DNA from: JBFEYJ01 sp041563315 | Lineage (GTDB): Bacteria; Pseudomonadota; Gammaproteobacteria; Thiohalomonadales; Thiohalomonadaceae | Assembly: GCA_041563315.1 (NCBI GenBank) | Contig: JBFFNE010000048.1 | Location: forward strand, 1 to 21,467 | Reading direction: 5' to 3' | DNA: 21,467 nucleotides | Shown: positions 1 through 7,730 of the stretch, piece by piece | How positions within the stretch are numbered: position 1 is the stretch's first letter | Layout of the letters: every line of letters begins with the position of its first letter | Made by a program: the position numbers and the translations under genes | Notes under the pieces: generated by a model | Seen by the model: only the letters and a program-made list of their open reading frames with translations | What the model was told of the DNA's origin: nothing | Database searches by the model: none

Positions 1-212
1 ATGATCACATTGCCGATAAAAAGGAGGGGTATGAATGATCGGGCATTCCACTTGGTGAATCCTCGGGGGCTCACTGACTACAAATAGTTGTTCTATCAAG
101 AAGCCTATGAATCCACACTATGACTGGATTTGTGAGCTTGACGGAGTTGTTGTCATTCTTGATGCTCTTCGTCGCGGGACGGGGGACATCTCCGTTTGAT
201 GGAGGCTAGGGC

Positions 213-262
213 GGGGCCCTGGATGGGGCAAGCTGGCCTACTCGGCACTCACATAAGGGGGC
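213..262 (+). repeat. Dispersed ~50 bp repeat, copy 1
   Basis: This stretch aligns with 20882-20935 near the other end of the window. The 18-base core CTGGCCTACTCGGCACTC is identical (233-250 versus 20903-20920), and the flanks (GATGGGGCA before it, ATAAGGG after it) also match apart from single substitutions and small gaps. Both copies sit in intergenic DNA upstream of genes for secreted proteins. The family is not one I recognise. Confidence 0.7.
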
Positions 263-283
263 AAGACTTGACCCCGAAGTTTT
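257..283 (+). terminator. Possible weak terminator hairpin
   Basis: GGGG (257-260) plus CAA (262-264) can pair with TTG (268-270) plus CCCC (272-275), with one G/A mismatch and a 3-base loop. TTTT follows at 280-283. It overlaps the end of repeat copy 1. The stem is short and the T-run begins four bases after it, so this is a tentative call. Confidence 0.3.
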
Positions 284-381
284 GTAACAAGATACTATCC
301 AACACTACCGTTGCTGATTGCTTACCGTGATTTATCCTCCAGGACATCAGAATATTAAAAGGGAGGAGAAGGTGTTCGAAC

Positions 382-432
382 ATGAATAATAAGGATGTTA
401 AAGAGAAATGGATAGTTTGTTCTTTATTTTAA
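382..432 (+). CDS. Possible 16-codon leader ORF overlapping the next start
   Basis: An ATG at 382 follows a purine-rich GGGAGGAGAAGG (361-372) with about 9 bases of spacing, a far better ribosome site than that of the gene starting at 408. The frame encodes MNNKDVKEKWIVCSLF and stops at 430-432, inside the 408 gene in another frame. It could be a leader peptide translationally coupled to that gene. Alternatively a one-base indel, natural or a sequencing error, separates the true start from the rest of the gene. The product has no recognisable function. Confidence 0.3.
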   Translation: MNNKDVKEKWIVCSLF

Positions 433-1940
433 AACGATTTTTTCGTTTTGTTTGCTTTGCCTTGTGCATCCTCTCTTCATCGGCTGCCTATGCTGCGCCG
501 GATCTCTCCGAGCGGGTCAGGGAACTTCTTTACGATGAGTTACCAGACTTGAGCGTCGTTCTCCCAGGTTATGTTGCCCCTCCCGGTAACGCCCCCTCTC
601 TTGCCATGGGTGATTTCTATACTGAGTCTAGCGACAAAGCCGACTGGGGCCGAGCTCTTGGGGAGGTGTTACGTACTTCGCTGACCGGTCATCTTGATAT
701 GCCCTCTCGAAGGGTTGCCCGCTGGGACGCCTGGCAGCCGGGAATTGCCTCTGCAGACTTAATGCGTTCAGAGGAGAGCTTGGCGCTTTATCATCAGCGC
801 TATGGCACTCAAGCCATGGTGACAGGTCGAATCGTTGTAAAAGAGACGGAGTTTCATTGGACTATCCATCTAATGAGTCTGCCGGAACGACAGACATTAC
901 AAAAAATGGTTGGAAGTGGGACCCTTGACGACCTGCCCGAGATTTTGGAAAAGGTCAGGGTACAAATTTTGAAAACAATCAGCTTTGAGGGAGCTGTCGA
1001 TTGGATTGATTTGAGTCGTGTCCGTGCAGACAGATTGAAGGAGTATGCCCGTCTGTTAGGCCGTATTGATAGCGAACCAGGTACCGATGTTTTTGCATCA
1101 TCAGCAGAGTTCATTACTGCTGGTTACGATCTTATTCCACCCATATTGATTTATATCGAACATTACCCTTCACCAGTGAAGCGCCATGAAATAATGGAGC
1201 AACAGGAGGAGTTTACTCGCCTTGGTTACAAGTACCCTGAGTCGGCTGCCGTCAAGCTCTGCATGGCCAGAAATATGATGCCAACCTCCGGCGTACACAA
1301 TGTGCTGGATAATAAGGTCGGTGCGCTGAAGAAGTATGTTTCGCGCTACCCGGACGACCCTATGGGTTTTGTTCTTTTAGCTGATGTCTTGTCCTCTAAT
1401 AACCACCAGCTTGAGGGAATAGCCGTCAGTCTTGAAGCTCTCCGCCGCTGGCCGGGTAATTTTCGCGCCTGGTGGGGTCTCGCCTGGGGCTTGGATTCCT
1501 ACGCCTGGCGTCTACGCGGTACTGATTATTGGAATGAGGTCCCTGATGAGGCGAAGCGGATGTTTCCGAAGTTGAAAGCGTTTGCTCTGAAAGCCAGCCA
1601 ACAAGTGGTTGCGTTGAATCGGGATAATGCCAAAGTATGGCATCAAAAAATGCGCGCGATCGGCAACTACAATCATGAATTCAAGGATGCCTTTAATATG
1701 GCGGTCGGGCTAGACCCAGACTACCGAGATGCATACGAAACGGCATTAAATTATGCGGCACCGAAGTGGGGTGGGTCTGTCTTGCAGCAGGAGAAAGTGC
1801 TTGAGTTGGCGCGACAGAATAACCCGAACGCAACCTGGGTCGATGAGATTGCGGACAAATATGTTACCCAAGGTAGTGTGAAATCTGCGTCACTCTTCGA
1901 GTTGACCATGGAGTTGATAAGCCGATTCTTATTTGAGTAA
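408..1940 (+). CDS. Secreted TPR-like repeat protein, function unknown
   Basis: The 510-residue product has a hydrophobic N-terminus with a signal-peptidase-like AYA site (residues 27-29), so it is probably exported to the periplasm. Residues ~60-190 alternate strands and helices in a way that resembles the TolB-N/FlgO-like domain (MGDFYTESSDKADWGRALGE, later VTGRIVVKETEFHWTIHLM). Residues ~280-490 are helical, with TPR-like spacing (YPDDPMGFVLLADVL, VVALNRDNAKVWHQKM, VGLDPDYRDAYETALNY). The family is not recognised beyond that. The ATG at 408 has only a modest upstream AAGGA (391-395), and a better-initiated short frame begins at 382, so the true N-terminus is uncertain. A small membrane protein gene follows 19 bases after the stop on the same strand and is probably co-transcribed. 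Confidence 0.8.
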   Translation: MDSLFFILKRFFRFVCFALCILSSSAAYAAPDLSERVRELLYDELPDLSVVLPGYVAPPGNAPSLAMGDFYTESSDKADWGRALGEVLRTSLTGHLDMPSRRVARWDAWQPGIASADLMRSEESLALYHQRYGTQAMVTGRIVVKETEFHWTIHLMSLPERQTLQKMVGSGTLDDLPEILEKVRVQILKTISFEGAVDWIDLSRVRADRLKEYARLLGRIDSEPGTDVFASSAEFITAGYDLIPPILIYIEHYPSPVKRHEIMEQQEEFTRLGYKYPESAAVKLCMARNMMPTSGVHNVLDNKVGALKKYVSRYPDDPMGFVLLADVLSSNNHQLEGIAVSLEALRRWPGNFRAWWGLAWGLDSYAWRLRGTDYWNEVPDEAKRMFPKLKAFALKASQQVVALNRDNAKVWHQKMRAIGNYNHEFKDAFNMAVGLDPDYRDAYETALNYAAPKWGGSVLQQEKVLELARQNNPNATWVDEIADKYVTQGSVKSASLFELTMELISRFLFE

Positions 1941-1959
1941 GCCTCAGGGGAGGATGTAA

Positions 1960-2373
1960 ATGATAAATCATGATCGCGTGCTCAGGTATTCCCTGCTGGC
2001 TGGAGCGCTCTACTTTAGCACCATCGCTGTTGCTCATGTTTTCGGAGCCAAGTACCCCGGCCTGTTCATTTATTACAATATTCCATCGCACCAGTATCAA
2101 GACAACATTATCTCCTTTTTGGCCTTCGGCTGGGCGGCCTTTTTCTATGCGGCAGCAGGTGCACCTTCAATTCTCAGGCCGTTACTCACGGCTTCTGTGG
2201 TTGCGCTTGCCAGTGTAGCTAACATCAACTTGACTACAGATTTTGAAGCAATAGCTGGTAAGGTCTCATTAATACCATTCTGGATTCAGTTTGTGATACT
2301 CAGTGGTTATATCCTTTGGCTGGCATTGCTCGCAAGACAACAGAGAAAGAGGATGGCAAAATTGCCTGCGTAG
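1960..2373 (+). CDS. Small four-helix membrane protein, function unknown
   Basis: The 137-residue product has four hydrophobic segments (about residues 9-28, 50-66, 72-90 and 105-125) and a basic C-terminus (RQQRKRMAKL), consistent with an inner-membrane protein whose tail is cytoplasmic. A strong AGGGGAGG (1946-1953) lies 6 bases before the ATG and fixes the start. It lies 19 bases downstream of the TPR-like gene, so the two probably form an operon and may act together at the envelope. No catalytic or metal-binding motif is evident and the family is not recognised. Confidence 0.75.
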   Translation: MINHDRVLRYSLLAGALYFSTIAVAHVFGAKYPGLFIYYNIPSHQYQDNIISFLAFGWAAFFYAAAGAPSILRPLLTASVVALASVANINLTTDFEAIAGKVSLIPFWIQFVILSGYILWLALLARQQRKRMAKLPA

Positions 2374-2497
2374 AATTGTAAACGGTAGGCTTCACAGATT
2401 TTATTGAGATGTTACATGGAAGTGTTTTACGCCCTAATGGTGATCGTTATTGGCTGTCTCCCTGCCATGGGATTTTCAGTGACAAACAGGGTGACAC

Positions 2498-2518
2498 AGG
2501 CACGGGCCTTTTTTTTTT
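2498..2518 (+). terminator. Possible weak terminator
   Basis: A short stem AGGC (2498-2501) / GCCT (2506-2509) with a 4-base loop runs directly into nine T residues. The T-run is excellent but the stem is only 4 bp. It lies between the small membrane protein gene and the hemolysin III-family gene, where a terminator would be expected. Confidence 0.4.
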
Positions 2519-2536
2519 ATTAAAGTGGGATGAAGG

Positions 2537-3151
2537 ATGTATCGGGGGGAGCGTTTTAACAGCATCAGCCATCTGGTCGGGGCGGTTCTTGCTTTGGCGG
2601 GGTTGGTGCTACTGGTGGTGGTGGCCGCCAGGGCGGGGGATGTCATGCGGGTGGTCGCCTTCACTATCTACGGCACCACACTGTTTCTGCTTTATCTAAT
2701 CTCTACGCTTTATCACAGCCTCTATGGCGGTGCCAAGCCGCTGCTTCGTGTTCTCGACCACCAGGCCATTTACCTGCTCATCGCCGGTACCTATACCCCC
2801 TACGCACTGATCACCCTCAACGGCAGCGTAGGCTGGGGCCTGTTCGCGGCGACCTGGAGTCTGGCCCTGCTAGGTATCGTACTCGATGCGATGAAGCGAG
2901 ACGGCCGTCGTATCCTGCCGGTGATGATCTACCTGGTGATGGGCTGGATGGCGCTGTTTGTGTTGGAACCGCTGCTCGCCGTGTTGCCGGAATATGGATT
3001 CTACTGGCTCCTGGCCGGGGGGCTCAGTTACACCCTGGGAGTGGCCTTCTATGTCCTTGGCCACCGGTACTCCTGGGCGCACGGGGTGTGGCATCTGTTT
3101 GTCATGGCGGGAAGCGCGAGCCACTACGTTGCCATCCTGGTCTATGTGTGA
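2537..3151 (+). CDS. trhA: Hemolysin III family (PAQR/YqfA-like) membrane protein
   Basis: The 204-residue product has the usual length and about seven membrane helices of the bacterial Hly-III/YqfA (TrhA) family. Family signatures are visible in order: NSISHLVGA (8-16), STLYHS with Ser56 and His60, LDHQAIYLLIAGTYTPY with Asp74 (73-89), and HGVWHLF with His182 and His186. Ser-x3-His, Asp and His-x3-His correspond to the zinc-site residues of the PAQR superfamily. In E. coli the homologue has been linked to membrane-energetics homeostasis; the hemolysin name comes from a Bacillus protein and should not be taken literally. GAAGG just before the ATG supports the start, although spacing is short. 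The gene appears monocistronic. Confidence 0.92.
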   Translation: MYRGERFNSISHLVGAVLALAGLVLLVVVAARAGDVMRVVAFTIYGTTLFLLYLISTLYHSLYGGAKPLLRVLDHQAIYLLIAGTYTPYALITLNGSVGWGLFAATWSLALLGIVLDAMKRDGRRILPVMIYLVMGWMALFVLEPLLAVLPEYGFYWLLAGGLSYTLGVAFYVLGHRYSWAHGVWHLFVMAGSASHYVAILVYV

Positions 3152-3318
3152 TGTCGTAGCGGGGAAGCAACAGTGCGATAAGATGACGGGAAGATGAAAG
3201 GAGCACTCGCATGATGGCTCCTCAAGACTATTGCCCTGTCCTTTGCTAGATAACTGACTGAGACGTCCGGCACAGCTGGCTTCTTATTGCTGGCAAGGTC
3301 TCGATCGGCGTGTGAATG

Positions 3319-3618
3319 CTAGGCGGGTATATTGTGGTGCCAGATCATAATGCCAATGCCGAGAAGCACTATGGCCTCTACTGTCGCAAGCAAGATGGCG
3401 ACCAGGCTCGCCATGTCGCCACGCTGCTTGAGCCATGTCTGTGTGGCAAAAAAGGCGCCACCGGCACAAACCACGGCACCGAGTTCACTCATAAAGAGGA
3501 CGGTTAGCAGTGGCAGCGCTGTTTCCTCTGGCGTGGTGAACGCTCCCGACAAATACAGGCCAAGGATCAGTAAAAAACCGATCGCGATGGCGATCCAGGG
3601 AAATACATTTTTAGTCAT
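3319..3618 (-). CDS. Small three-helix membrane protein, function unknown
   Basis: The 99-residue reverse-strand product has three clear hydrophobic segments (about residues 7-27, 34-60 and 73-93) separated by short polar loops (TTPEET, KQRGDM), typical of a small inner-membrane protein. This pattern supports it over the equally long forward frame at 3332-3631, which is polar and of poor composition. There is no strong ribosome site before the ATG. It is the only reverse-strand gene in the first 14 kb and converges on the hemolysin III-family gene. The family is not recognised. Confidence 0.6.
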   Translation of the reverse strand: MTKNVFPWIAIAIGFLLILGLYLSGAFTTPEETALPLLTVLFMSELGAVVCAGGAFFATQTWLKQRGDMASLVAILLATVEAIVLLGIGIMIWHHNIPA

Positions 3619-3755
3619 ATTATGCTCGTGATATTCAGTCTAGAGTGATATTCATTGAGATGTGGAAGTTTTGAAAGCCCGCTGCAGGAAGTTTCTTTGG
3701 CCATGGTAACGCACCGTAGACCAATACGACAGGTGTGGATATGCTCATTGGTTTA

Positions 3756-3785
3756 TTGCAGTGTATCACTTGACTTCGCTACAAT
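3756..3785 (+). promoter_or_regulatory. Possible sigma70-type promoter for the lipoprotein gene
   Basis: TTGCAG (3756-3761) and TACAAT (3780-3785) are separated by 18 bases. The -10 matches the consensus at five of six positions, the -35 at three. Transcription would start about 55 bases before the lipoprotein ATG. This is a pattern match only. Confidence 0.35.
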
Positions 3786-3846
3786 GACAAACGGGCGTGG
3801 GCAAACGCCACGTAATGGAATGTAAATAATAATCGGGAGTATCTTG

Positions 3847-4797
3847 ATGGGAAGACACATTCTTACCTTTGCCTCACTAGTTATGCTTACTTTTGTGACA
3901 GGTTGTTTCAACGAAAGCAGTTTTAGTTCTCTATTTTCCTCTGGTCAGCTGGTCCACGCGCCAGAATCCACAGACCGTAAAAAAATAACCCAGTTAGCCT
4001 ATCTTGAGTCGTATGACGGCGTACTGGATGATGACTATGCCTTTGTCGCTTATAAAGAAGAATATACTCGAACAGGTGAGTGGAAACTGAAAATAAAGGG
4101 AAAGAAGGTCGCTGACACCTCAATTAAACCGGAACACCCTATAATCAGACAAAAAATATCAGACGCTGCACAGTCTGGAAAAGACTTTTTTGTCATGGGT
4201 TTTAATATTCAGCCAAGAAACAATGATCCGCGACTTGTCGAGAACCGAATTTATTTTAATGAATCATTGAAGCCTGAGTATGTTGAAATTCATTTGGTCA
4301 CCAGAAACCGAGATGGATTGCCGAAGGCGAAAAAGGTTGCGAAATTCGATTGGCCGGAACAACAGAGTAATAGTGAGAAAAAGCTGCTGTCAGCACCAGA
4401 ATCCACCGCGACTACCGAGATCGAGGAGCTGGCCTATATCAGTTCCTATGATGTGATTGCGAATGCAGATTATGCGTACCTGGCGTATAAACTGACAGAT
4501 AAAAAGAGTGGTAAATGGGTCTTGAAGATAGCTGGGAAGGATACGGCTGGAAGCAGTATCGACCCTGAGCGTGCCTCGTTGGCGAAAAATATCAAGAAGG
4601 CCGCCGAGCAGGGAAAGAAATATATAACAACAGGCTTCCAGATTACGCCAGGGGAAGGCGATCCGAGGATGGTTGAGCATAGAGTCTATTTTGATAAGTC
4701 TCTCGAACCGTCGTATGTTGAAATGATCGTTGTGACACGTAAGGCTGATGGCAGCGCGAATGAAAAGCAGATAGCCAAGTTTGCCTGGCCGGTCTGA
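3847..4797 (+). CDS. Lipoprotein built from two tandem copies of one domain
   Basis: The 316-residue product begins with a lipoprotein signal ending in FVTGC, placing the lipidated Cys at position 20. The mature part is a tandem duplication: residues ~38-170 and ~183-315 align along their length. Shared signatures are APEST at the start, then a DPR-x-VE-x-R-x-YF pattern, SL-x-P-x-YVE, VTR-x-x-DG and finally AKF-x-WP. The ATG at 3847 is preferred over the upstream TTG (3844) because GGGAG (3835-3839) is 7 bases away from it. Composition is lysine-rich and AT-richer than the genes downstream. It is probably anchored in the envelope facing the periplasm. The domain is not one I recognise, and the gene has no same-strand partner nearby. 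Confidence 0.82.
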   Translation: MGRHILTFASLVMLTFVTGCFNESSFSSLFSSGQLVHAPESTDRKKITQLAYLESYDGVLDDDYAFVAYKEEYTRTGEWKLKIKGKKVADTSIKPEHPIIRQKISDAAQSGKDFFVMGFNIQPRNNDPRLVENRIYFNESLKPEYVEIHLVTRNRDGLPKAKKVAKFDWPEQQSNSEKKLLSAPESTATTEIEELAYISSYDVIANADYAYLAYKLTDKKSGKWVLKIAGKDTAGSSIDPERASLAKNIKKAAEQGKKYITTGFQITPGEGDPRMVEHRVYFDKSLEPSYVEMIVVTRKADGSANEKQIAKFAWPV

Positions 4798-4891
4798 TAC
4801 TCGATGGACAAATGAGTAACACATTGCTCGGGGGAGGGGGCGCTTGCTGTGGCTTTCAACGCACGCATCCCGCACGCACGTATCCCTAGAA

Positions 4892-4918
4892 CAGGCCCCG
4901 GTTTTTTCCGGGCGCCTG
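4892..4918 (+). terminator. GC-rich hairpin after the duplicated-domain lipoprotein gene
   Basis: CAGGCCCCGG (4892-4901) pairs with CCGGGCGCCTG (4908-4918) over 10 bp with one bulged G and a TTTTTT loop. No T-run follows, so if it stops transcription it is not a classical Rho-independent terminator. It lies about 95 bases after the lipoprotein stop codon. Confidence 0.4.
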
Positions 4919-5220
4919 GTGTTGTTCACAGTGATGTCGTCATCAATGGCAGTGTGGTAAAGTTCAGGTAAGAGTGGAGCTCTGGTCACAGCACCAATGA
5001 GCGCAAGCAGGGAGGAATCTACATCTGGCCTTTCCGGTCATCAAGCAGTCAAATCCCATATGCGAATGCCTGTCAATGGGCAGCGTTCCTGCCGTCGATC
5101 GCACAAGCCATGCATGAGTTGTAAGGCACTAATCCGACTAGGGTGGCTGAGTCAGCAAAACTGAAATTTGAGAGAAAACATTCTCTTTATATGCAATCTC
5201 CCATTGATTAGGAAAATATA

Positions 5221-5276
5221 CCTCGCACTGGCGCCCTAGTGGAGGGCTGGGGAGTTTGCCCGGTGAGAGGTTTTTT
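5221..5276 (+). terminator. Structured element ending in T6 (terminator or small-RNA 3' end)
   Basis: CCTCGCAC (5221-5228) pairs with GTGAGAGG (5263-5270) with one mismatch and is followed directly by six T residues (5271-5276). The enclosed 34 bases can form an inner GCCC/GGGC stem. The closest same-strand gene end is more than 400 bases upstream, so this may terminate an unannotated short transcript or act as an attenuator for the response regulator gene 200 bases downstream. Confidence 0.4.
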
Positions 5277-5473
5277 GAGGCCGGTTTGATGAAACTCTAA
5301 AGGCGCATGTCACAAAGCTGGAGTTCAGCTCTTGCATCCTGCCCTGAAGCGGGTGAATATTCAGGGTCATAGCAAACAGTGGCACTACTGCTTTGGGTGA
5401 AGCATACCCGGAATGTTTGTGTGGAATATGAAATTAGAGAAAAACCAATAAACTAGATAGGCAAGCAGTTCTC

Positions 5474-6106
5474 ATGTCGGACAATCTTCAAAGAACAACT
5501 GTTATGGTAGTAGATGACTCTCGTACGGTGCGCGCCTCACTAAATCTGAGCCTGCGGTCAGATTACGAGGTTATCCAGGCTGAGGATGGGGAAGAGGGCT
5601 GGCAAAAGCTGACTCAAAACCCGGGTGTGAGAATGCTTATCACCGATATCCTGATGCCGAAACTGGACGGATATGGCCTCATATGTCGGATCAGGGCCTC
5701 GGACAATCCAGCCATCAGGGACTTGCCTATCGTCGTTATCACCAGTTCTGATGATGCCATTACTCGTGAAAGAGCTCACGCCTGTGGAGCCAATGACTTC
5801 ATTATCAAGCCTGTGGAAACTTCTGACCTGTTGGAGCGTGTCAATTTTCATACTGAGGCAAAATTGGACAATGAGGGAACCCAGCCTCGGAAGGTACAGG
5901 AATTTGCTGAGGTTGAGGACGTTGTCATTGAGAGTCCTGACATTCAAACAGCACTTGATATTGTCCGTGGCGCTAAAGTCGGGTCCATTGACCCTTACGC
6001 TATCGAACTCTGTAAAGAGGTAATGCCCTTGCTTGAGTACTGTAATTCGACATTCGGACTAAACTTGTCCAACGAGATAGAAAAGATCAAGAGCAAGCTT
6101 AAATGA
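5474..6106 (+). CDS. CheY-like response regulator with C-terminal extension
   Basis: Residues 9-125 of this 210-residue protein form a receiver domain: the acidic pair Asp14-Asp15 in VVDDS, the phospho-acceptor Asp58 in LITDILMPKLDG, Thr90 in VITSSDD and Lys112 in IIKPVE are all present. All residues needed for phosphorylation are therefore intact. The last ~85 residues are not a known DNA-binding or GGDEF output domain; they contain an acidic linker and a helical tail ending in EIEKIKSKLK. It is a cytoplasmic signalling protein, and the tail may mediate protein interaction. No histidine kinase is encoded nearby, so its partner is elsewhere. No clear ribosome site precedes the ATG. The start is supported by the receiver beginning a few residues later. 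Confidence 0.88.
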   Translation: MSDNLQRTTVMVVDDSRTVRASLNLSLRSDYEVIQAEDGEEGWQKLTQNPGVRMLITDILMPKLDGYGLICRIRASDNPAIRDLPIVVITSSDDAITRERAHACGANDFIIKPVETSDLLERVNFHTEAKLDNEGTQPRKVQEFAEVEDVVIESPDIQTALDIVRGAKVGSIDPYAIELCKEVMPLLEYCNSTFGLNLSNEIEKIKSKLK

Positions 6107-6251
6107 TCTGAACTGCACGACCAGTTTTTTGTGCTTGATTAGACAGTATTATTTAAAGGTGTGGGTGAGTGATACCCCTCATTGATATTCCCTGATTTGT
6201 AAGGGGGTTGGTACCGTTAATTGGATTAGAACGCGAAGTGGAGGGTGAGAT

Positions 6252-6548
6252 ATGAAAAATTTACTGGGAATATGTGTTTTGCTCCTGGTTTTTTCTTCTG
6301 TGCTACCTGTCTCTGCCAGTGAGATTCAATTTAAGGCGGATACTGCTGTCGCTGATATACTATTCGAATTCGATGGGTCTGAGACATATGCCAGCTATGT
6401 CGTAGGGGAAGATGGATTTGTCGATATCACTTTTTCCCGGAATATCCCCGATGATCTCTATAGCGAGATTTTGCAAAGACTGAAGGATGATGCGCGCATT
6501 ACCGGTGTGTTGGCTGGCAGCAGTGGTCCGTCTTGCTCACTTTTCTGA
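6252..6548 (+). CDS. Small secreted protein, function unknown
   Basis: The 98-residue product has a signal peptide (KNLLGICVLLLVFSSVLPVS, with cleavage probably near residue 22, SAS) followed by an acidic ~75-residue mature domain. GGAGG (6240-6244) lies 7 bases before the ATG and supports the start. A single Cys occurs near the C-terminus (PSCSLF), so no internal disulfide is expected. It follows the response regulator by 145 bases and precedes the DUF2333-type gene by 57 bases, so it may be expressed with the latter. The family is not recognised. Confidence 0.7.
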   Translation: MKNLLGICVLLLVFSSVLPVSASEIQFKADTAVADILFEFDGSETYASYVVGEDGFVDITFSRNIPDDLYSEILQRLKDDARITGVLAGSSGPSCSLF

Positions 6549-6605
6549 TCATGTTATGAAGTCGCAGATAAGGATGAATACCCTTTGACTGAAGAGATAA
6601 ATACT

Positions 6606-7604
6606 ATGTCCTCACTTCGCGACAAGCTTTATTCATGGCTTATCAGAGGCCGCTTGCCAGGCGTTGCACTGCTGCTTTTTCTGCTGCTAATGCTCATCAC
6701 TACCTTCGTAGTCAGCAACGAGCCTGGATACTTTCCCGTACAAGCTGAGCAGCGTGGGGCGGAGGCCATCATCGGCACGGCCAGTGTCAATGCAGCGATC
6801 AATCTAGGTGACACGTTGCTGGAGAAGCCCGGCGGCTATATCTCCAACGATATCCTGCCACCCTTTGTCTTTCTCGACGACATGCCGAACTGGGAGTTCG
6901 GCGCCCTGGTTGCGCTGCGTGATGTCGCCGCGGCGCTGCGCAACCACTACGCCCGTTCCCAGTCCCAATCGGTGGAGGATGCCGACCTGGCGCGCGCCGA
7001 ACCGCAGTTTAATTTCCAAAACGACTCCTGGATGCTGCCGGCCACCGAGTCGGAGTATCGTGACGGGCTGAAGTATCTACGTGCCTATCGCTCGCGTTTG
7101 CTCGACGATAACGATGCCGATGCCCAGTTCTTTGCCCGTGCCGATAACCTCAATGCCTGGTTACAGGTGGTGGAAAAGCGTTTGGGCAGTCTCTCCCAGC
7201 GTCTCTCTGCGAGTGTCGGCCAGGAGCGGCAGAATACCAGTCTGGCCAACGACCCCGCCGCGCAGCAGAGCACACCGGCCCCTAGCGTGGTGTACCACCG
7301 AACGCCCTGGCTGGAAGTGGACGATGTTTTCTATGAGGCACGAGGCTATGTCTGGGCCCTGCTACACCTCTTCCGTGCAGCCGAAATCGACTTCCGTTCC
7401 AGCTTGGAGAAAAAGAGTGCCCTCGCCTCATTGCGCCAGATCATTCGTGAGCTGGAGGAGGCGCAGCGTCCGGTCTCCAGCCCGATGGTGCTCAACGGCA
7501 GTGGCTTCGGCTGGGTCGCTAATTATTCCCTAACCATGGCTAACTATATCTCCCGCGCCAATGCTGCAGTGATCGACCTGCGTGCGCTTATGGAACGAGG
7601 CTAG
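6606..7604 (+). CDS. DUF2333 family inner-membrane-anchored protein
   Basis: The 332-residue product has one N-terminal membrane helix (about residues 18-37) and a large soluble, mainly helical domain. The spacing and phrases such as PPFVFLDDMPNWEFGALVA and WLEVDDVFYEARGYVWALLH match my memory of the DUF2333 proteins of gammaproteobacteria. The soluble part is probably periplasmic. Function is unknown for the family. The frame is open from a TTG at 6585 (preceded by AAGGA, 6570-6574), giving 339 residues; the ATG at 6606 with AAGAG (6592-6596) is chosen here, but either start is possible. The gene is more GC-rich than those upstream. An ABC exporter follows 126 bases later on the same strand. 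Confidence 0.82.
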   Translation: MSSLRDKLYSWLIRGRLPGVALLLFLLLMLITTFVVSNEPGYFPVQAEQRGAEAIIGTASVNAAINLGDTLLEKPGGYISNDILPPFVFLDDMPNWEFGALVALRDVAAALRNHYARSQSQSVEDADLARAEPQFNFQNDSWMLPATESEYRDGLKYLRAYRSRLLDDNDADAQFFARADNLNAWLQVVEKRLGSLSQRLSASVGQERQNTSLANDPAAQQSTPAPSVVYHRTPWLEVDDVFYEARGYVWALLHLFRAAEIDFRSSLEKKSALASLRQIIRELEEAQRPVSSPMVLNGSGFGWVANYSLTMANYISRANAAVIDLRALMERG

Positions 7605-7680
7605 GTTTTTGTAGTAAGACAACAAAGTCGTTATTCAGCCGCTGCCGTAATCGCATGGCGAGTTAAGGCCCCGGCGGGTG

Positions 7681-7700
7681 CTGGACAGGCTGTCCGGTTT
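7681..7700 (+). terminator. Possible weak terminator hairpin
   Basis: CTGGACA (7681-7687) pairs with TGTCCGG (7691-7697) with one G-T wobble, a 3-base loop and TTT immediately after. It lies between the DUF2333-type gene and the ABC transporter ATPase gene. The T-run is short. Confidence 0.3.
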
Positions 7701-7730
7701 AGATGGATTTTTTCACTTTGTGAGGCACGC

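Larger units (their letters stand above)
1..407. other. Intergenic region without a convincing gene
   Basis: No long open frame is present. A frame entering at position 3 reads DHIADKKEGYE and stops at 36-38, so it could be the 3' end of an upstream gene. An 18-codon frame at 31-87 has a very good Shine-Dalgarno (AAGGAGGGG, 21-29) but no recognisable product. Other short frames (107-199, 199-330) lack ribosome binding sites. The segment also holds copy 1 of a dispersed repeat (213-262) and a small hairpin followed by TTTT (257-283). What I see is mostly non-coding; the upstream-gene tail cannot be tested from this window. Confidence 0.5.
4798..5473. other. 676-base intergenic region with hairpins but no gene
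   Basis: No coding frame here has both a ribosome site and protein-like composition. Structures seen are a GC-rich hairpin with a T6 loop (4892-4918), a 6 bp AGAGAA/TTCTCT hairpin (5171-5186) and a longer structured element that ends in T6 (5221-5276). A 55-codon frame at 4997-5164 lacks a Shine-Dalgarno. The long leader before the response regulator at 5474 could carry regulation or a small RNA. Confidence 0.5.

Noticed and set aside
2409..2699. Forward 96-codon frame before the hemolysin III-family gene
   Set aside because: Mostly overlaps the hemolysin III-family gene in another frame, crosses a T-rich terminator-like tract and is Trp/Cys-rich in an unnatural way.
3332..3631. Forward 99-codon frame opposite the small membrane protein
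   Set aside because: The reverse-strand frame has a clean three-helix pattern; the forward frame looks like its shadow.
4390..4989. Reverse 199-codon frame
   Set aside because: Overlaps the second repeat of the lipoprotein on the opposite strand and has no ribosome site or domain-like features.
4997..5164. 55-codon forward frame with a CRRSHKPCMSCK segment
   Set aside because: No Shine-Dalgarno and no protein-like pattern apart from the chance Cys cluster.
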